Shown: positions 1 through 6,830, numbered from the stretch's first letter. The stretch: DNA of 10,826 bases from Actinomycetes bacterium (GCA_021799915.1 JAJYZN010000092.1:1-10826); one strand, 5' to 3'. The notes: generated from the letters alone by a model not told the origin. Numbers and translations: made by a program.

Positions 1-1553
1 GCCACCGGTCCGAAGTGGCCGTTGCCGCCGTGTGGTACGCGGTCATGACCCAAGCGGGAGCGGCCGCACTTCTGGTGGGCCTGGTGCTGCTGTCCACTCA
101 CGCCGGCAGCCAATCGTTCTCGGCCATCGCCGATCATTCGGCTCACCTCCCGGCCTGGGTGCGCAGCACCGTCTTCGTGCTGGCGGTGATCGGCTTCGGC
201 TCCAAAGCCGGGATGGTGCCGCTCCACGTCTGGCTGCCCCGGGCGCATCCCGAGGCCCCCGGTCCGGTATCGGCACTGATGTCGGCGGCGATGGTCAATC
301 TGGGGGTCTACGGGATCGTGAGGTTGGGCGACGGGCTGCTCGGAGGAGGGCCGACGTGGTGGTGGCTGATGGTGATGGCGCTGGGCGCCCTGTCGGCCTT
401 GTATGGTTCCCTTCACTCGGCCACCAGCACTGATCTCAAGCGTCTGCTCGCCTATTCGACGACGGACAACGTCGGGCTCATGCTGCTCGGCGTCGGCGCT
501 TCGGGATTGTTTGCCTCGACCGGCCACCCAGCGCTGGCCTTGGCGGCCTTGGCTGCCGCCTTGCTCCACATGGTCTTTCATGCAGTGTTCAAAGGTTCGC
601 TCTTCCTCTCGGCCGGCTCGCTCCAGCAGGCAACGGGAATCCGAGACCTCGATCGCCTCGGCGGCCTTCTCGGGCGTATGCCGGTCACCGGGACGCTGTT
701 CATGGTCGGGGCATTGACCATCGCCGCACTACCTCCCCTGTGTGGATTCGTGAGCGAGTGGCTCCTGCTCCAGGCCATGCTGCACGGCCTGCCGTCGCTG
801 GACCCGTCGCTGGCGATCGCCCTTCCCCTGGGAGTCGGCGTGCTGGCCCTCACCGGGGGTCTCACCGCGCTGACGTTCGTGAAGGCCGTCGGCATCGGCT
901 TGTTGGGCCGGGCGCGTTCCGAGCCGGTTGCCCTGGCGGGCGAGGTCCCCCGCTCGATGTGGATCGGCGCCGGCATACCGGCCGCGCTCTGCCTCGTGTT
1001 CGGGGTGGCCCCGCTCCTGGTCATCCCGGCGGTGGTGGAAGCTGCTCGGACGGTCACCGCGAGCCGGCTCCCGAACCCCTTCGTCGGCGGCTGGCAGGTC
1101 GGGCTGTCCGGCATCCACGGCGTGCTGGCCCCGGGGCTTCTCGCTGCCGCACTGACGGTGGCTGTGACCCTGGTAGCGGGGATCCGGCGAGCCCTGCAGC
1201 GCTCAGCACTGCGGAGCACCGAGGCGTGGGGGTGCGGGCGGGAGTTGCAGACCGCCCGCATGGAGTACACCGCCACCTCGTTCGGCGAGCCGCTGTCTCG
1301 GGTGTTCGAGGACGTCCTCTCCCCGTCTCACGACCTCGACATAAGCCATGTGGCAGAGTCCCGCTACTACGTCGAGGCGGCCACGTTCCATACGTCGCTG
1401 GAGGACGCTTTCGAACGGCACGGCTTCCGGCCGGCAGCGGCAGCTCTGGCGTGGTGGGGAGGTCTCGCCCGCCGGGTGCCGAATGGGAGCGTGCACCGCT
1501 ACTTGGCCTTCGGGCTGATAGCTCTGGTGGTGGTGCTGGTGGTCCTCGGATGA
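1..1553 (+). CDS. HyfB-like proton-translocating antiporter subunit (5' partial)
   Basis: This is an NuoL/NuoM/MrpA-type membrane subunit of a hydrogenase-4-like complex, expected to move protons or cations across the cytoplasmic membrane. The reading frame is open from base 3 (first codons H-R-S-E), so the GTG at 15 is internal and the true start lies upstream; I estimate roughly 130-150 residues are missing. Counting from base 3, the Proton_antipo_M core carries the broken-helix motif G-S-K-A-G-M-V-P-L-H-V-W-L-P at about 66-79, with the functional lysine at 68, and D-L-K-R-L-L-A-Y-S at about 144-152. A second membrane lysine lies in H-A-V-F-K-G-S near 197. The C-terminal tail W-G-C-G-R-E-L followed by Y-T-A-T-S-F-G-E-P-L is typical of HyfB and not of NuoL. 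At least ten hydrophobic segments are visible. The stop overlaps the next start as ATGA. It corresponds to M. tuberculosis Rv0083. Confidence 0.9.
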   Translation, partial: HRSEVAVAAVWYAVMTQAGAAALLVGLVLLSTHAGSQSFSAIADHSAHLPAWVRSTVFVLAVIGFGSKAGMVPLHVWLPRAHPEAPGPVSALMSAAMVNLGVYGIVRLGDGLLGGGPTWWWLMVMALGALSALYGSLHSATSTDLKRLLAYSTTDNVGLMLLGVGASGLFASTGHPALALAALAAALLHMVFHAVFKGSLFLSAGSLQQATGIRDLDRLGGLLGRMPVTGTLFMVGALTIAALPPLCGFVSEWLLLQAMLHGLPSLDPSLAIALPLGVGVLALTGGLTALTFVKAVGIGLLGRARSEPVALAGEVPRSMWIGAGIPAALCLVFGVAPLLVIPAVVEAARTVTASRLPNPFVGGWQVGLSGIHGVLAPGLLAAALTVAVTLVAGIRRALQRSALRSTEAWGCGRELQTARMEYTATSFGEPLSRVFEDVLSPSHDLDISHVAESRYYVEAATFHTSLEDAFERHGFRPAAAALAWWGGLARRVPNGSVHRYLAFGLIALVVVLVVLG

Positions 1554-2512
1554 CGGCGCAATGGCCGGCCGTCTCGGTCGTGGCGATCTCGCTCCTCCAG
1601 GTGATGACGGTGGCGCTCGGGGGCCCGCTCCTCGTCGGATTGATGCGCAAAGTGCGCTGCCGGCTGGAGGGCCGCGTCGGACCGCCGATCCACCAGCCAC
1701 TGCTCGATTTGCGCAAGCTGGCCCGCAGGGAGCGGACCCGACCTGACCAAGCCGGGTGGGTCTTTTCCGCCGCACCGGTCGTGCTGGTCGCCACCACCTT
1801 GGTGGTCGCCGTCACTGCCCCGCTGCTCGCGACCGATCCGGCCTTCGCAAACTCGACCGATCTGTTCGCCGTCGTCTACCTCTTGCTGGTCGGTTCGGTG
1901 GCGATCGCGTTGGCCGCCCTGGACACCGGCACCTCGTTCGGTGGCATGGGTGCCAGCCGGGCCATGACCATCGGCGCACTGTCCGAGCCCGCCCTCCTCG
2001 TGGCCTTGCTCGCCCTCTCCGTCCCGGCCCACTCATCCAACGTGCCGATCATCATCGCCAGGTCACTTGCCCACCCGGCCTGGTTGGCGACCCCGCAACG
2101 GCTGCTGGCCTTGGTGGCGTTCCTCATCGTGATCGTGGCCGAGAGTGGACGCCTGCCGGTCGACAACCCGAGCACGCATCTCGAACTGACGATGATCCAC
2201 GAAGCCATGGTGCTCGAGTACGCCGGCGCGGACTTGGCACTCGTCAAGTTGGGTGAGGGGATGCGCCTGGCCGTCCTTTTGGGTCTCTTCGCCGATCTGT
2301 TCATTCCCTGGGGCATTGCCACCGCCCCCGGTGCCGGGCATTTGGCATTGGGCCTGGTGGCGACCGGCGCAAAGGTAGCTGTCCTCGGCGCGGCGCTCGC
2401 AGCCTTCGAAGTGTCGGTGGCCAAGCTCCGCCTGTTCCGGGTACCAGAGCTCGTTGCCGGGGCGTTCGTGCTGGCGGTGCTGGCCGTGATCTCCGCGCTG
2501 GTGGTCGCATGA
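1550..2512 (+). CDS. hycD: HycD/HyfC-like membrane subunit (NuoH family)
   Basis: This 320-residue membrane protein is of the respiratory-chain NADH dehydrogenase subunit 1 (NuoH) family, hydrogenase-4 branch. It anchors the peripheral electron-transfer module to the antiporter subunits. Family signatures are the loop R-K-V-R-C-R-L-E-G-R-V-G-P-P after the first helix (33-46), the S-R-A-M-T-I-G-A-L-S-E-P segment (136-147), and A-E-S-G-R-L-P-V-D-N-P followed by H-L-E-L-T-M-I-H-E-A (197-219). That last stretch is the acidic cytoplasmic loop linked to redox coupling in complex I. About eight hydrophobic helices are visible. The ATG at 1550 overlaps the upstream stop by four bases with only a weak purine stretch before it, which favours translational coupling. 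The frame is open far upstream of this ATG, but those codons lie inside the previous gene. Length and order match Rv0084 (HycD). Confidence 0.93.
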   Translation: MTAQWPAVSVVAISLLQVMTVALGGPLLVGLMRKVRCRLEGRVGPPIHQPLLDLRKLARRERTRPDQAGWVFSAAPVVLVATTLVVAVTAPLLATDPAFANSTDLFAVVYLLLVGSVAIALAALDTGTSFGGMGASRAMTIGALSEPALLVALLALSVPAHSSNVPIIIARSLAHPAWLATPQRLLALVAFLIVIVAESGRLPVDNPSTHLELTMIHEAMVLEYAGADLALVKLGEGMRLAVLLGLFADLFIPWGIATAPGAGHLALGLVATGAKVAVLGAALAAFEVSVAKLRLFRVPELVAGAFVLAVLAVISALVVA

Positions 2513-3165
2513 GCGGCTCGTTCGCCTCCACGCTCACGCTGGCTTCTGGCACCGTGCTCGTCTGCGCCGTCGCCGTGCTGTGGGTGAGCTCGATGCGCTC
2601 GGTGGTCCGGATCGTCGCCGTCCAGGGGATTGCCCTCGGGCTGGTCGCCATGGACCTCGGCATCCATGCCCACGATGCTGGGCTGATCGCCACTGCGGTC
2701 GTCGAGCTCGCCGTGAAGGGCGTCGTCATTCCCGTGTTCCTCGGCAGAGCAGGGAGCGGTTCGGCGTTGGATCGCGAGGGCAGTCCGCTGGTCAACGTCC
2801 CCGCATCCCTCGTCGCCTCCGCCGGGCTCATCCTCCTCGCATTCGCCGCAGCTCGGGGAGTGGCCACCTTCGTGGGCACGACGGCAGGGGCGCTGGTGCC
2901 CGTCGGCGTCGCCACCATGCTCGTCGGCTATTTCGTCCTGGTCGCCCGGCGACGCCCCCTCTTCCAGATGGTGGGGCTGCTTCTCGTTGACAACGGCGTC
3001 GCGTTGGTGGCCTTTCTCTGCACCGCCGGCGTACCGTTTCTCATCGAGCTCGGCATCTCCCTCGATGTCCTGTTGGGCGTGGTCGTCCTCATGGTCCTGG
3101 CCCAGCGCCTCCGGAGCGAGTTCGGCACCCTCTCGCTCGATGAGCTGAAGGAGCTGCACGACTGA
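2509..3165 (+). CDS. hycP: HycP/HyfE-like membrane subunit (NuoK-related)
   Basis: This 218-residue protein has about seven hydrophobic segments (near 8-26, 31-50, 58-78, 98-119, 121-147, 152-173 and 178-200) and a short charged C-terminal tail, the layout of HyfE proteins. The diagnostic part is 154-186: M-V-G-L-L-L-V-D-N-G-V-A-L, then G-V-P-F-L-I-E-L-G-I-S-L-D, where most family members have E-N-G and V-E-G-G-L-D. Membrane-embedded acidic residues are D161, E180 and D186. HyfE is treated as the NuoK-related piece of the ion channel between the HyfC and antiporter subunits; its individual role is not settled. The ATG overlaps the previous stop as ATGA, and its own TGA overlaps the next ATG by one base (TGATG). 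It corresponds to Rv0085 (HycP). Confidence 0.88.
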   Translation: MSGSFASTLTLASGTVLVCAVAVLWVSSMRSVVRIVAVQGIALGLVAMDLGIHAHDAGLIATAVVELAVKGVVIPVFLGRAGSGSALDREGSPLVNVPASLVASAGLILLAFAAARGVATFVGTTAGALVPVGVATMLVGYFVLVARRRPLFQMVGLLLVDNGVALVAFLCTAGVPFLIELGISLDVLLGVVVLMVLAQRLRSEFGTLSLDELKELHD

Positions 3166-4622
3166 TGCTCTTGGTCCTCATCGTCTTCCTCCCGCTCATC
3201 GGCGGCGCCATCGTCGCAGGATGGCGACACGCTTCGGCTGGCTGGGTCGCGGTGGCCAGCAACGCTGCCGTCCTCGGTCTCGGGGTGTGGACCTCGGTGC
3301 GAGTCGTCAGCGACGGGCCCTTGAGCGGGGCTGCAGGAGTCTTGCGGGCCGACGCCCTCAGCGGGTTCATGGTGATCGTCATCGGGACGATCGCCGTGCT
3401 GGCCTCGTGGGTCGGGATCCGGACCATGGCCGTGGAAGTGGCCGCCGGCCGGTGCTCACCGGGGCGGGTCGTCTCCTACCGCATTCTCGTCCAAGCGTTC
3501 ATCGCCACCATGCTGCTCGCCGTCCTGGCTGCCAACGTCGGCGTGCTCTGGGTGGCCGTCGAGGCCACCACCGTCGTCACGACGTTCCTCGTGGGGCACC
3601 GGCGGACCAAGGGTGCCCTCGAAGCCTCGTGGAAGTACATCGTGATCTGCTCGGTTGGGATCGCACTGGCCTTCTTCGGCACCGTGCTCGTGTACCTGTG
3701 CGCGCTCCACGACGGGGGACGTTCGGCCAACGCCCTCGACTGGACCTCGCTGATGGCCCACGCCCACCATCTGGACCCTTCGGTGATGCGCCTCGGGTTC
3801 GCTCTCCTCGTTCTCGGCTACGGCACCAAGGTGGGTCTGGCTCCCATGCACAGCTGGCTTCCCGATGCCCACAGCCAAGCTCCAGCCCCGATCTCCGCCC
3901 TCATGTCGGGGGTGCTGCTCACCGTGGCGTTCTACGCCATCCTGCGTTTCAAGGCGGTAGCCGACGTCGCCCTTGGACCGGAGTTCTCCCGCACCCTGCT
4001 GGTCACCGTGGCGTTGCTGTCGCTGGCCCTGGCCGCTTCCCTCCTCCTCACCCAACGCGACTACAAGCGGATGCTCGCGTACCACAGCATCGAGCACATG
4101 GGCCTCATCGCTCTGGGGGCCGCCGCCGGCGTCCCCCTGGCCATCGCTGCCGTGCTGCTGCACATCTTGGGTCACGGCCTGGCGAAGAGCGTGCTGTTCC
4201 TCACTTCCGGAGAGATCATGCTCGTCGAAGGGACCAGCCAGATTGACGGGGTCCACGCCCTCTTGGCCCGGCGTCCTGTGCTCGGCGGAATGTTCGGTGT
4301 CGGCCTCGTGGCACTGCTCGGCATCCCGCCGTTCAGCTTGTTCTCCAGCGAACTGCTCATGGTGCGCGCCGAGTTCCAAGTCGGGCTCGGCTGGGCGGCC
4401 GTCGCGGCGGTGATCGCCATGGTGGTCATCTTTGTTGCTGTCGTCAGTCATGCCCGCCACATGCTCATCGGCTCGACCAACACCACCGAGGCACTGGCAC
4501 CGCCACCGAAATGGGTGACCGCACCCCTCGTGAGCGGCCTGGTCGTCTGCGGTCTGATCGGTGTGTTCGCTTGGCCGTTGTCGAGCCTGCTCGAAGCCGC
4601 TGCCCACGTGATCTCCCCATGA
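3165..4622 (+). CDS. hycQ: HycQ/HyfF-like proton-translocating antiporter subunit
   Basis: This 485-residue protein is the second antiporter-type subunit (NuoN/NuoM/HyfF family) of the complex. It shows about 13-14 hydrophobic helices. Expected ion-path residues are present: E133 in W-V-A-V-E-A-T-T, K222 in G-T-K-V-G-L-A-P-M-H-S-W-L-P (220-233), and K341 in H-G-L-A-K-S-V-L-F. The conserved D-Y-K-R-M-L-A-Y-H-S-I-E-H-M-G motif spans 299-313. I therefore see no sign that this channel module is broken, in contrast with the missing metal site of the large subunit. The start ATG is reached by a one-base overlap and has an AAGGAG at 3148-3153, eleven bases upstream, so it may also initiate independently. 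The stop overlaps the hycE-like start as ATGA. It corresponds to Rv0086 (HycQ). Confidence 0.92.
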   Translation: MLLVLIVFLPLIGGAIVAGWRHASAGWVAVASNAAVLGLGVWTSVRVVSDGPLSGAAGVLRADALSGFMVIVIGTIAVLASWVGIRTMAVEVAAGRCSPGRVVSYRILVQAFIATMLLAVLAANVGVLWVAVEATTVVTTFLVGHRRTKGALEASWKYIVICSVGIALAFFGTVLVYLCALHDGGRSANALDWTSLMAHAHHLDPSVMRLGFALLVLGYGTKVGLAPMHSWLPDAHSQAPAPISALMSGVLLTVAFYAILRFKAVADVALGPEFSRTLLVTVALLSLALAASLLLTQRDYKRMLAYHSIEHMGLIALGAAAGVPLAIAAVLLHILGHGLAKSVLFLTSGEIMLVEGTSQIDGVHALLARRPVLGGMFGVGLVALLGIPPFSLFSSELLMVRAEFQVGLGWAAVAAVIAMVVIFVAVVSHARHMLIGSTNTTEALAPPPKWVTAPLVSGLVVCGLIGVFAWPLSSLLEAAAHVISP

Positions 4623-6151
4623 CCGGGGTCGAGACGCTTCCGGTCGATCTCCGCCCCGTCGGCCACCACCGCTTCGCCGGGACCGTGCTGCCGACAACGC
4701 TCGTCGAAGCGTCCCGATCGCTGTTTGCTCGGGGTATGCGCCTCGCATTGGTCTCGGGTCATGACGATGGCACCGCCATGCGGGCCGTCTACCTCTTCAC
4801 CGCCGGACCACCCGACACCCGGGTCGAGCTGCATGTCCCCCTCGACCGGGCACATCCCGAGCTCCCGACGCTGGCCGCCCTGTCGTTCCCCGCCAGCCGC
4901 TTCGAACGCGAGCTCTCCGACCTCTACGGCATTGATCCTCTGGGTCATCCCCAGCCCCGCCGTCTGGTCCTGCACCAGCACTGGCCGGCGAACTGGCACC
5001 CCATGCGCCATGAATCGACTGACCCGCCGGACATGGTGCCCGACGCCGGATCGTTCCCCTTCGTGGCGGTCGAGGGACACGGGGTCTTCGAGATCCCGGT
5101 CGGACCCGTTCACGCCGGCCTCATCGAGCCCGGGCACTTCCGGTTCTGGGTCGTCGGCGAGACCATCTTGAGGATGAAGGCGCGACTGTGGTTCGTCCAC
5201 AAAGGGATCGAGAAGCTCCTCCAAGGCAAGGACGTCGTCTCCGGCCTCGAGATTGCCGAACGGATCTCCGGTGACACCGCCGTCGGCCACGCCCTCGCCT
5301 ACTGCCAAGCCATCGAGGACGCACACCACGTCCGCCCCCCGGGCAGCGCCCAGGTCGTGCGGGCCGTGCTTCTCGAGCTCGAACGGCTCTACAATCACGT
5401 TGCCGACATCGGCGCCCTCTGCAACGACGTCGGGTACGGCTTGGCCCACGCGTGGGCTCTCTCGCTTCGCGAAGGGCTCCTCCAGCTCAACGCCGAGGTC
5501 ACCGGTCACCGGCTGCTGCGAGGGGGTGTGACGCCTGGAGGAGCCCACGTCGAACGCCTTCCCACCCCGGCCGAGCTGGCCGAGGTGAGAGCAAGGTTCG
5601 AGGAGTTGGTCGAGCTGGCCGGCTCCAACGCCTTGATCATGGATCGCTTCACGGGCACCGCCACTCTCGACGAGGCCCATGCCCGAAGCCTCGGGGCCGT
5701 GGGCGTCGTGGGCCGCGCGTCAGGCCTGGAATTCGATGCCCGGAGCGCGCACCCTTTCGTCGAGTTGTCTGACGGGTTCATCCCGGCACGACAGACGACC
5801 GGAGACGTCCTGGCCCGCTACGCCATCCGGGTTGACGAGGTGCGCACTTCGCTTTCGCTGCTCAGCGACCTCGTCGCGCGTGCCCCCGAGCTCCGTGCCG
5901 TCGGGTCACTCGATGCCGGCGCCGTGCACGACCGGGCAGCCGGTGGAGCCGGCATCACCGAGGGTTGGCGAGGCAGCATCGTGCACCGGGTGGAGCTCGA
6001 CGACGAGGGTCGGCTCGCGAGGGTGAAGATCGTGGATCCCTCGTTCCTCAACTGGCCGGCCCTACCTGTCTCCCTGGCCGACACGATCGTCCCGGACTTC
6101 CCCCTTGCCAACAAGAGCTTCAACCTCTCCTACGCCGGCAACGACCTGTGA
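4619..6151 (+). CDS. hycE: HycE/HyfG-like large subunit lacking NiFe ligands
   Basis: This 510-residue cytoplasmic subunit fuses an N-terminal NuoC-like domain (about 20-125; signature F-E-R-E-L-S-D-L-Y-G-I-D-P-L-G-H at 95-110, then R-R-L) to a NuoD/hydrogenase large-subunit domain (about 150-510; G-P-V-H-A-G at 162-167). In hydrogenases the nickel is held by R-x-C-G-x-C near the start of this domain and D-P-C-x-x-C near the end. Here these read R-I-S-G-D-T (215-220, then H224) and D-P-S-F-L-N (473-478). The whole protein has only two cysteines, C229 and C268, so no CxxC exists. Hydrogen turnover is therefore not expected; the protein fits the Ehr group related to Rv0087. The C-terminus S-F-N-L-S-Y-A-G-N-D-L is not cut like a maturing hydrogenase tail. 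ATG 4619 overlaps the preceding stop; the longer open frame upstream lies inside hycQ. Confidence 0.92.
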   Translation: MTGVETLPVDLRPVGHHRFAGTVLPTTLVEASRSLFARGMRLALVSGHDDGTAMRAVYLFTAGPPDTRVELHVPLDRAHPELPTLAALSFPASRFERELSDLYGIDPLGHPQPRRLVLHQHWPANWHPMRHESTDPPDMVPDAGSFPFVAVEGHGVFEIPVGPVHAGLIEPGHFRFWVVGETILRMKARLWFVHKGIEKLLQGKDVVSGLEIAERISGDTAVGHALAYCQAIEDAHHVRPPGSAQVVRAVLLELERLYNHVADIGALCNDVGYGLAHAWALSLREGLLQLNAEVTGHRLLRGGVTPGGAHVERLPTPAELAEVRARFEELVELAGSNALIMDRFTGTATLDEAHARSLGAVGVVGRASGLEFDARSAHPFVELSDGFIPARQTTGDVLARYAIRVDEVRTSLSLLSDLVARAPELRAVGSLDAGAVHDRAAGGAGITEGWRGSIVHRVELDDEGRLARVKIVDPSFLNWPALPVSLADTIVPDFPLANKSFNLSYAGNDL

Positions 6152-6177
6152 CCGCGGAGCGAGGACTGCCAGATTCA

Positions 6178-6227
6178 TCAACTCATATAACGTTGACCTC
6201 AGCAATTCACGTGCCCGTTGACGGTCA
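6178..6227 (+). promoter_or_regulatory. Candidate arsR promoter/operator with inverted repeats
   Basis: The 136-base gap between the large-subunit gene and the repressor contains an AT-richer island that stands out from its surroundings. It holds the inverted repeat TCAAC-N9-GTTGA (6178-6182 and 6192-6196), with a -10-like TATAAC at 6186-6191 inside the spacer. A second short palindrome, TGACGGTCA, lies at 6219-6227. No convincing -35 box is seen 17 bases upstream. An operator overlapping the -10 box would suit autorepression by the following ArsR-family protein. The assignment is inference from position and symmetry only. Confidence 0.4.
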
Positions 6228-6273
6228 TCAGAAATCGCGCCCGCGCCGCGGAGGCACGGCGAATCGTGCACCT

Positions 6274-6279
6274 AGGAGG
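6274..6279 (+). promoter_or_regulatory. Ribosome binding site deciding the arsR start
   Basis: A perfect AGGAGG lies eight bases before the ATG at 6288. It overlaps an in-frame GTG at 6279 that would otherwise give a protein three residues longer, so the ATG is preferred. It is the strongest Shine-Dalgarno sequence in the plus-strand cluster, suggesting that this gene is translated independently of the operon before it. Confidence 0.8.
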
Positions 6280-6287
6280 TGCTCTGG

Positions 6288-6632
6288 ATGACGACCCCCA
6301 TCTACCAAGTGAAGGCGGAGTTTTTCAAGGCCCTCGGCCATCCGGCCCGCATTCGCATCCTCGAAGTGCTGCGCGACGGCGAGAGACCCGTCAGCGAGCT
6401 CATCCCCGAAGTCGGCATCGAAGCGTCGCATCTCTCCCAGCAGCTGGGCCTCATGCGAAGGGCCAACCTCATCCAAGCGCGCAAGGCGGGATCGAGCGTG
6501 TACTACTCGGTGGGGGAGCCGATGCTCTTCGAGCTGCTCGAAGTGGCCAAGCGGATCATCACCGCGTCCCTCGCCGAAACCCAGGAGCTGCTCGAACAGA
6601 TCCAAGCATCGGGACCGAGCTCGGCTACTTGA
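6288..6632 (+). CDS. ArsR-family transcriptional repressor, Rv0081-like
   Basis: This 114-residue protein is a single winged helix-turn-helix domain of the ArsR/SmtB family, presumably a dimeric DNA-binding regulator. Family features are K-A-E-F-F-K-A-L-G-H-P-A-R-I-R-I-L-E-V-L (residues 9-28), the recognition-helix segment A-S-H-L-S-Q-Q-L-G-L-M-R-R-A (46-59), and the wing A-R-K-A-G-S-S-V-Y-Y-S-V (64-75). It strongly resembles M. tuberculosis Rv0081, also 114 residues, which heads the hyc-like operon there and is linked to hypoxia responses. Here the gene follows the operon. There are no cysteines, so it is not a classical thiolate metal or arsenite sensor; the signal is unknown. A likely target is its own promoter, and perhaps the complex genes, whose 5' region is outside the window. 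Confidence 0.9.
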   Translation: MTTPIYQVKAEFFKALGHPARIRILEVLRDGERPVSELIPEVGIEASHLSQQLGLMRRANLIQARKAGSSVYYSVGEPMLFELLEVAKRIITASLAETQELLEQIQASGPSSAT

Positions 6633-6661
6633 GGGGCATTTGAACGATTGGCTCCTCAGCG

Positions 6662-6684
6662 GGCTCGATCCGAAGGGCCGAGCC
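6662..6684 (+). terminator. Possible hairpin terminator after arsR
   Basis: GGCTCG and CGAGCC form a 6-bp stem. After an A-C mismatch it continues as TCC against GGG (one T-G wobble) around a GAA loop. It begins 29 bases after the arsR stop. There is no T-tract, so intrinsic termination is uncertain; in high-GC actinobacteria hairpins without a T-tract are common. It could serve transcription from either convergent gene. Confidence 0.3.
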
Positions 6685-6707
6685 AGTCCGTGATCTGGTC
6701 CACGGTC

Positions 6708-6739
6708 CACTTCGGCACTTCGGCACTTCGGCACTTCGA
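6708..6739. repeat. 8-bp tandem repeat, four copies
   Basis: The unit CACTTCGG occurs four times head to tail (6708, 6716, 6724, 6732); the last copy ends in A instead of G. On the other strand the unit reads CCGAAGTG. It lies in the convergent intergenic region between the arsR-like gene and the MprF-like gene, outside any gene I support. Such a short perfect array is prone to slippage. Confidence 0.9.
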
Positions 6740-6804
6740 GCATGGCCACGTGCCAGGCGTCGGGAACCTCCAAGGAACCCAGGGCGCTTCGATTGCCCGA
6801 TCAC

Positions 6805-6816
6805 CGTGGTCCCACG
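6805..6816 (-). terminator. Possible short hairpin after the MprF-like gene
   Basis: CGTGG and CCACG flank a two-base spacer (effectively four pairs with a four-base loop), 14 bases past the minus-strand stop. Flanking ATC and GAT could add pairs across a bulge. No T-tract follows. This is weak evidence for a terminator. Confidence 0.22.
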
Positions 6817-6830
6817 ATAGGCCGAGCCCA

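Noticed and set aside
15..17. GTG as the start of the first gene
   Set aside because: The frame is open to the window edge, and HyfB proteins have a longer N-terminus; the GTG is an internal codon.
740..1549. Upstream in-frame extension of the hycD frame
   Set aside because: It would lie inside the HyfB gene and encode an Arg/Gly/Pro-rich non-membrane sequence; the ATGA overlap start at 1550 gives the right family length.
1876..3159. Minus-strand open frame of 427 codons across the hycD and hycP region
   Set aside because: It is antisense to two clear membrane-protein genes and has low-complexity Asp/Glu/Gly/His-rich composition, a mirror of hydrophobic codons on the other strand.
3456..5680. 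Two long minus-strand open frames (3456-4748 and 4448-5680) opposite hycQ and hycE
   Set aside because: Both mirror real genes, have no family signature, and overlap each other and the gene junction without sense.
4619..6151. Formate hydrogenlyase or [NiFe] hydrogenase activity
   Set aside because: The metal ligands are absent, and no formate dehydrogenase, maturation protease or hyp genes are in the window.
1..6151. Respiratory complex I (nuo) operon
   Set aside because: Subunit types (HyfB tail, HyfE, fused HycE) and gene order belong to the hydrogenase-4-like branch; nuoA, nuoE/F/G and nuoJ/K are not seen.
6708..6739. CRISPR array
   Set aside because: The units are 8 bp and directly adjacent with no spacers, so this is a simple tandem repeat.
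6228..6773. Minus-strand open frame running through the 8-bp repeat and across arsR
   Set aside because: It is antisense to a clear ArsR gene, and its only notable sequence is the translation of the tandem repeat (E-V-P-K-C-R-S-A).
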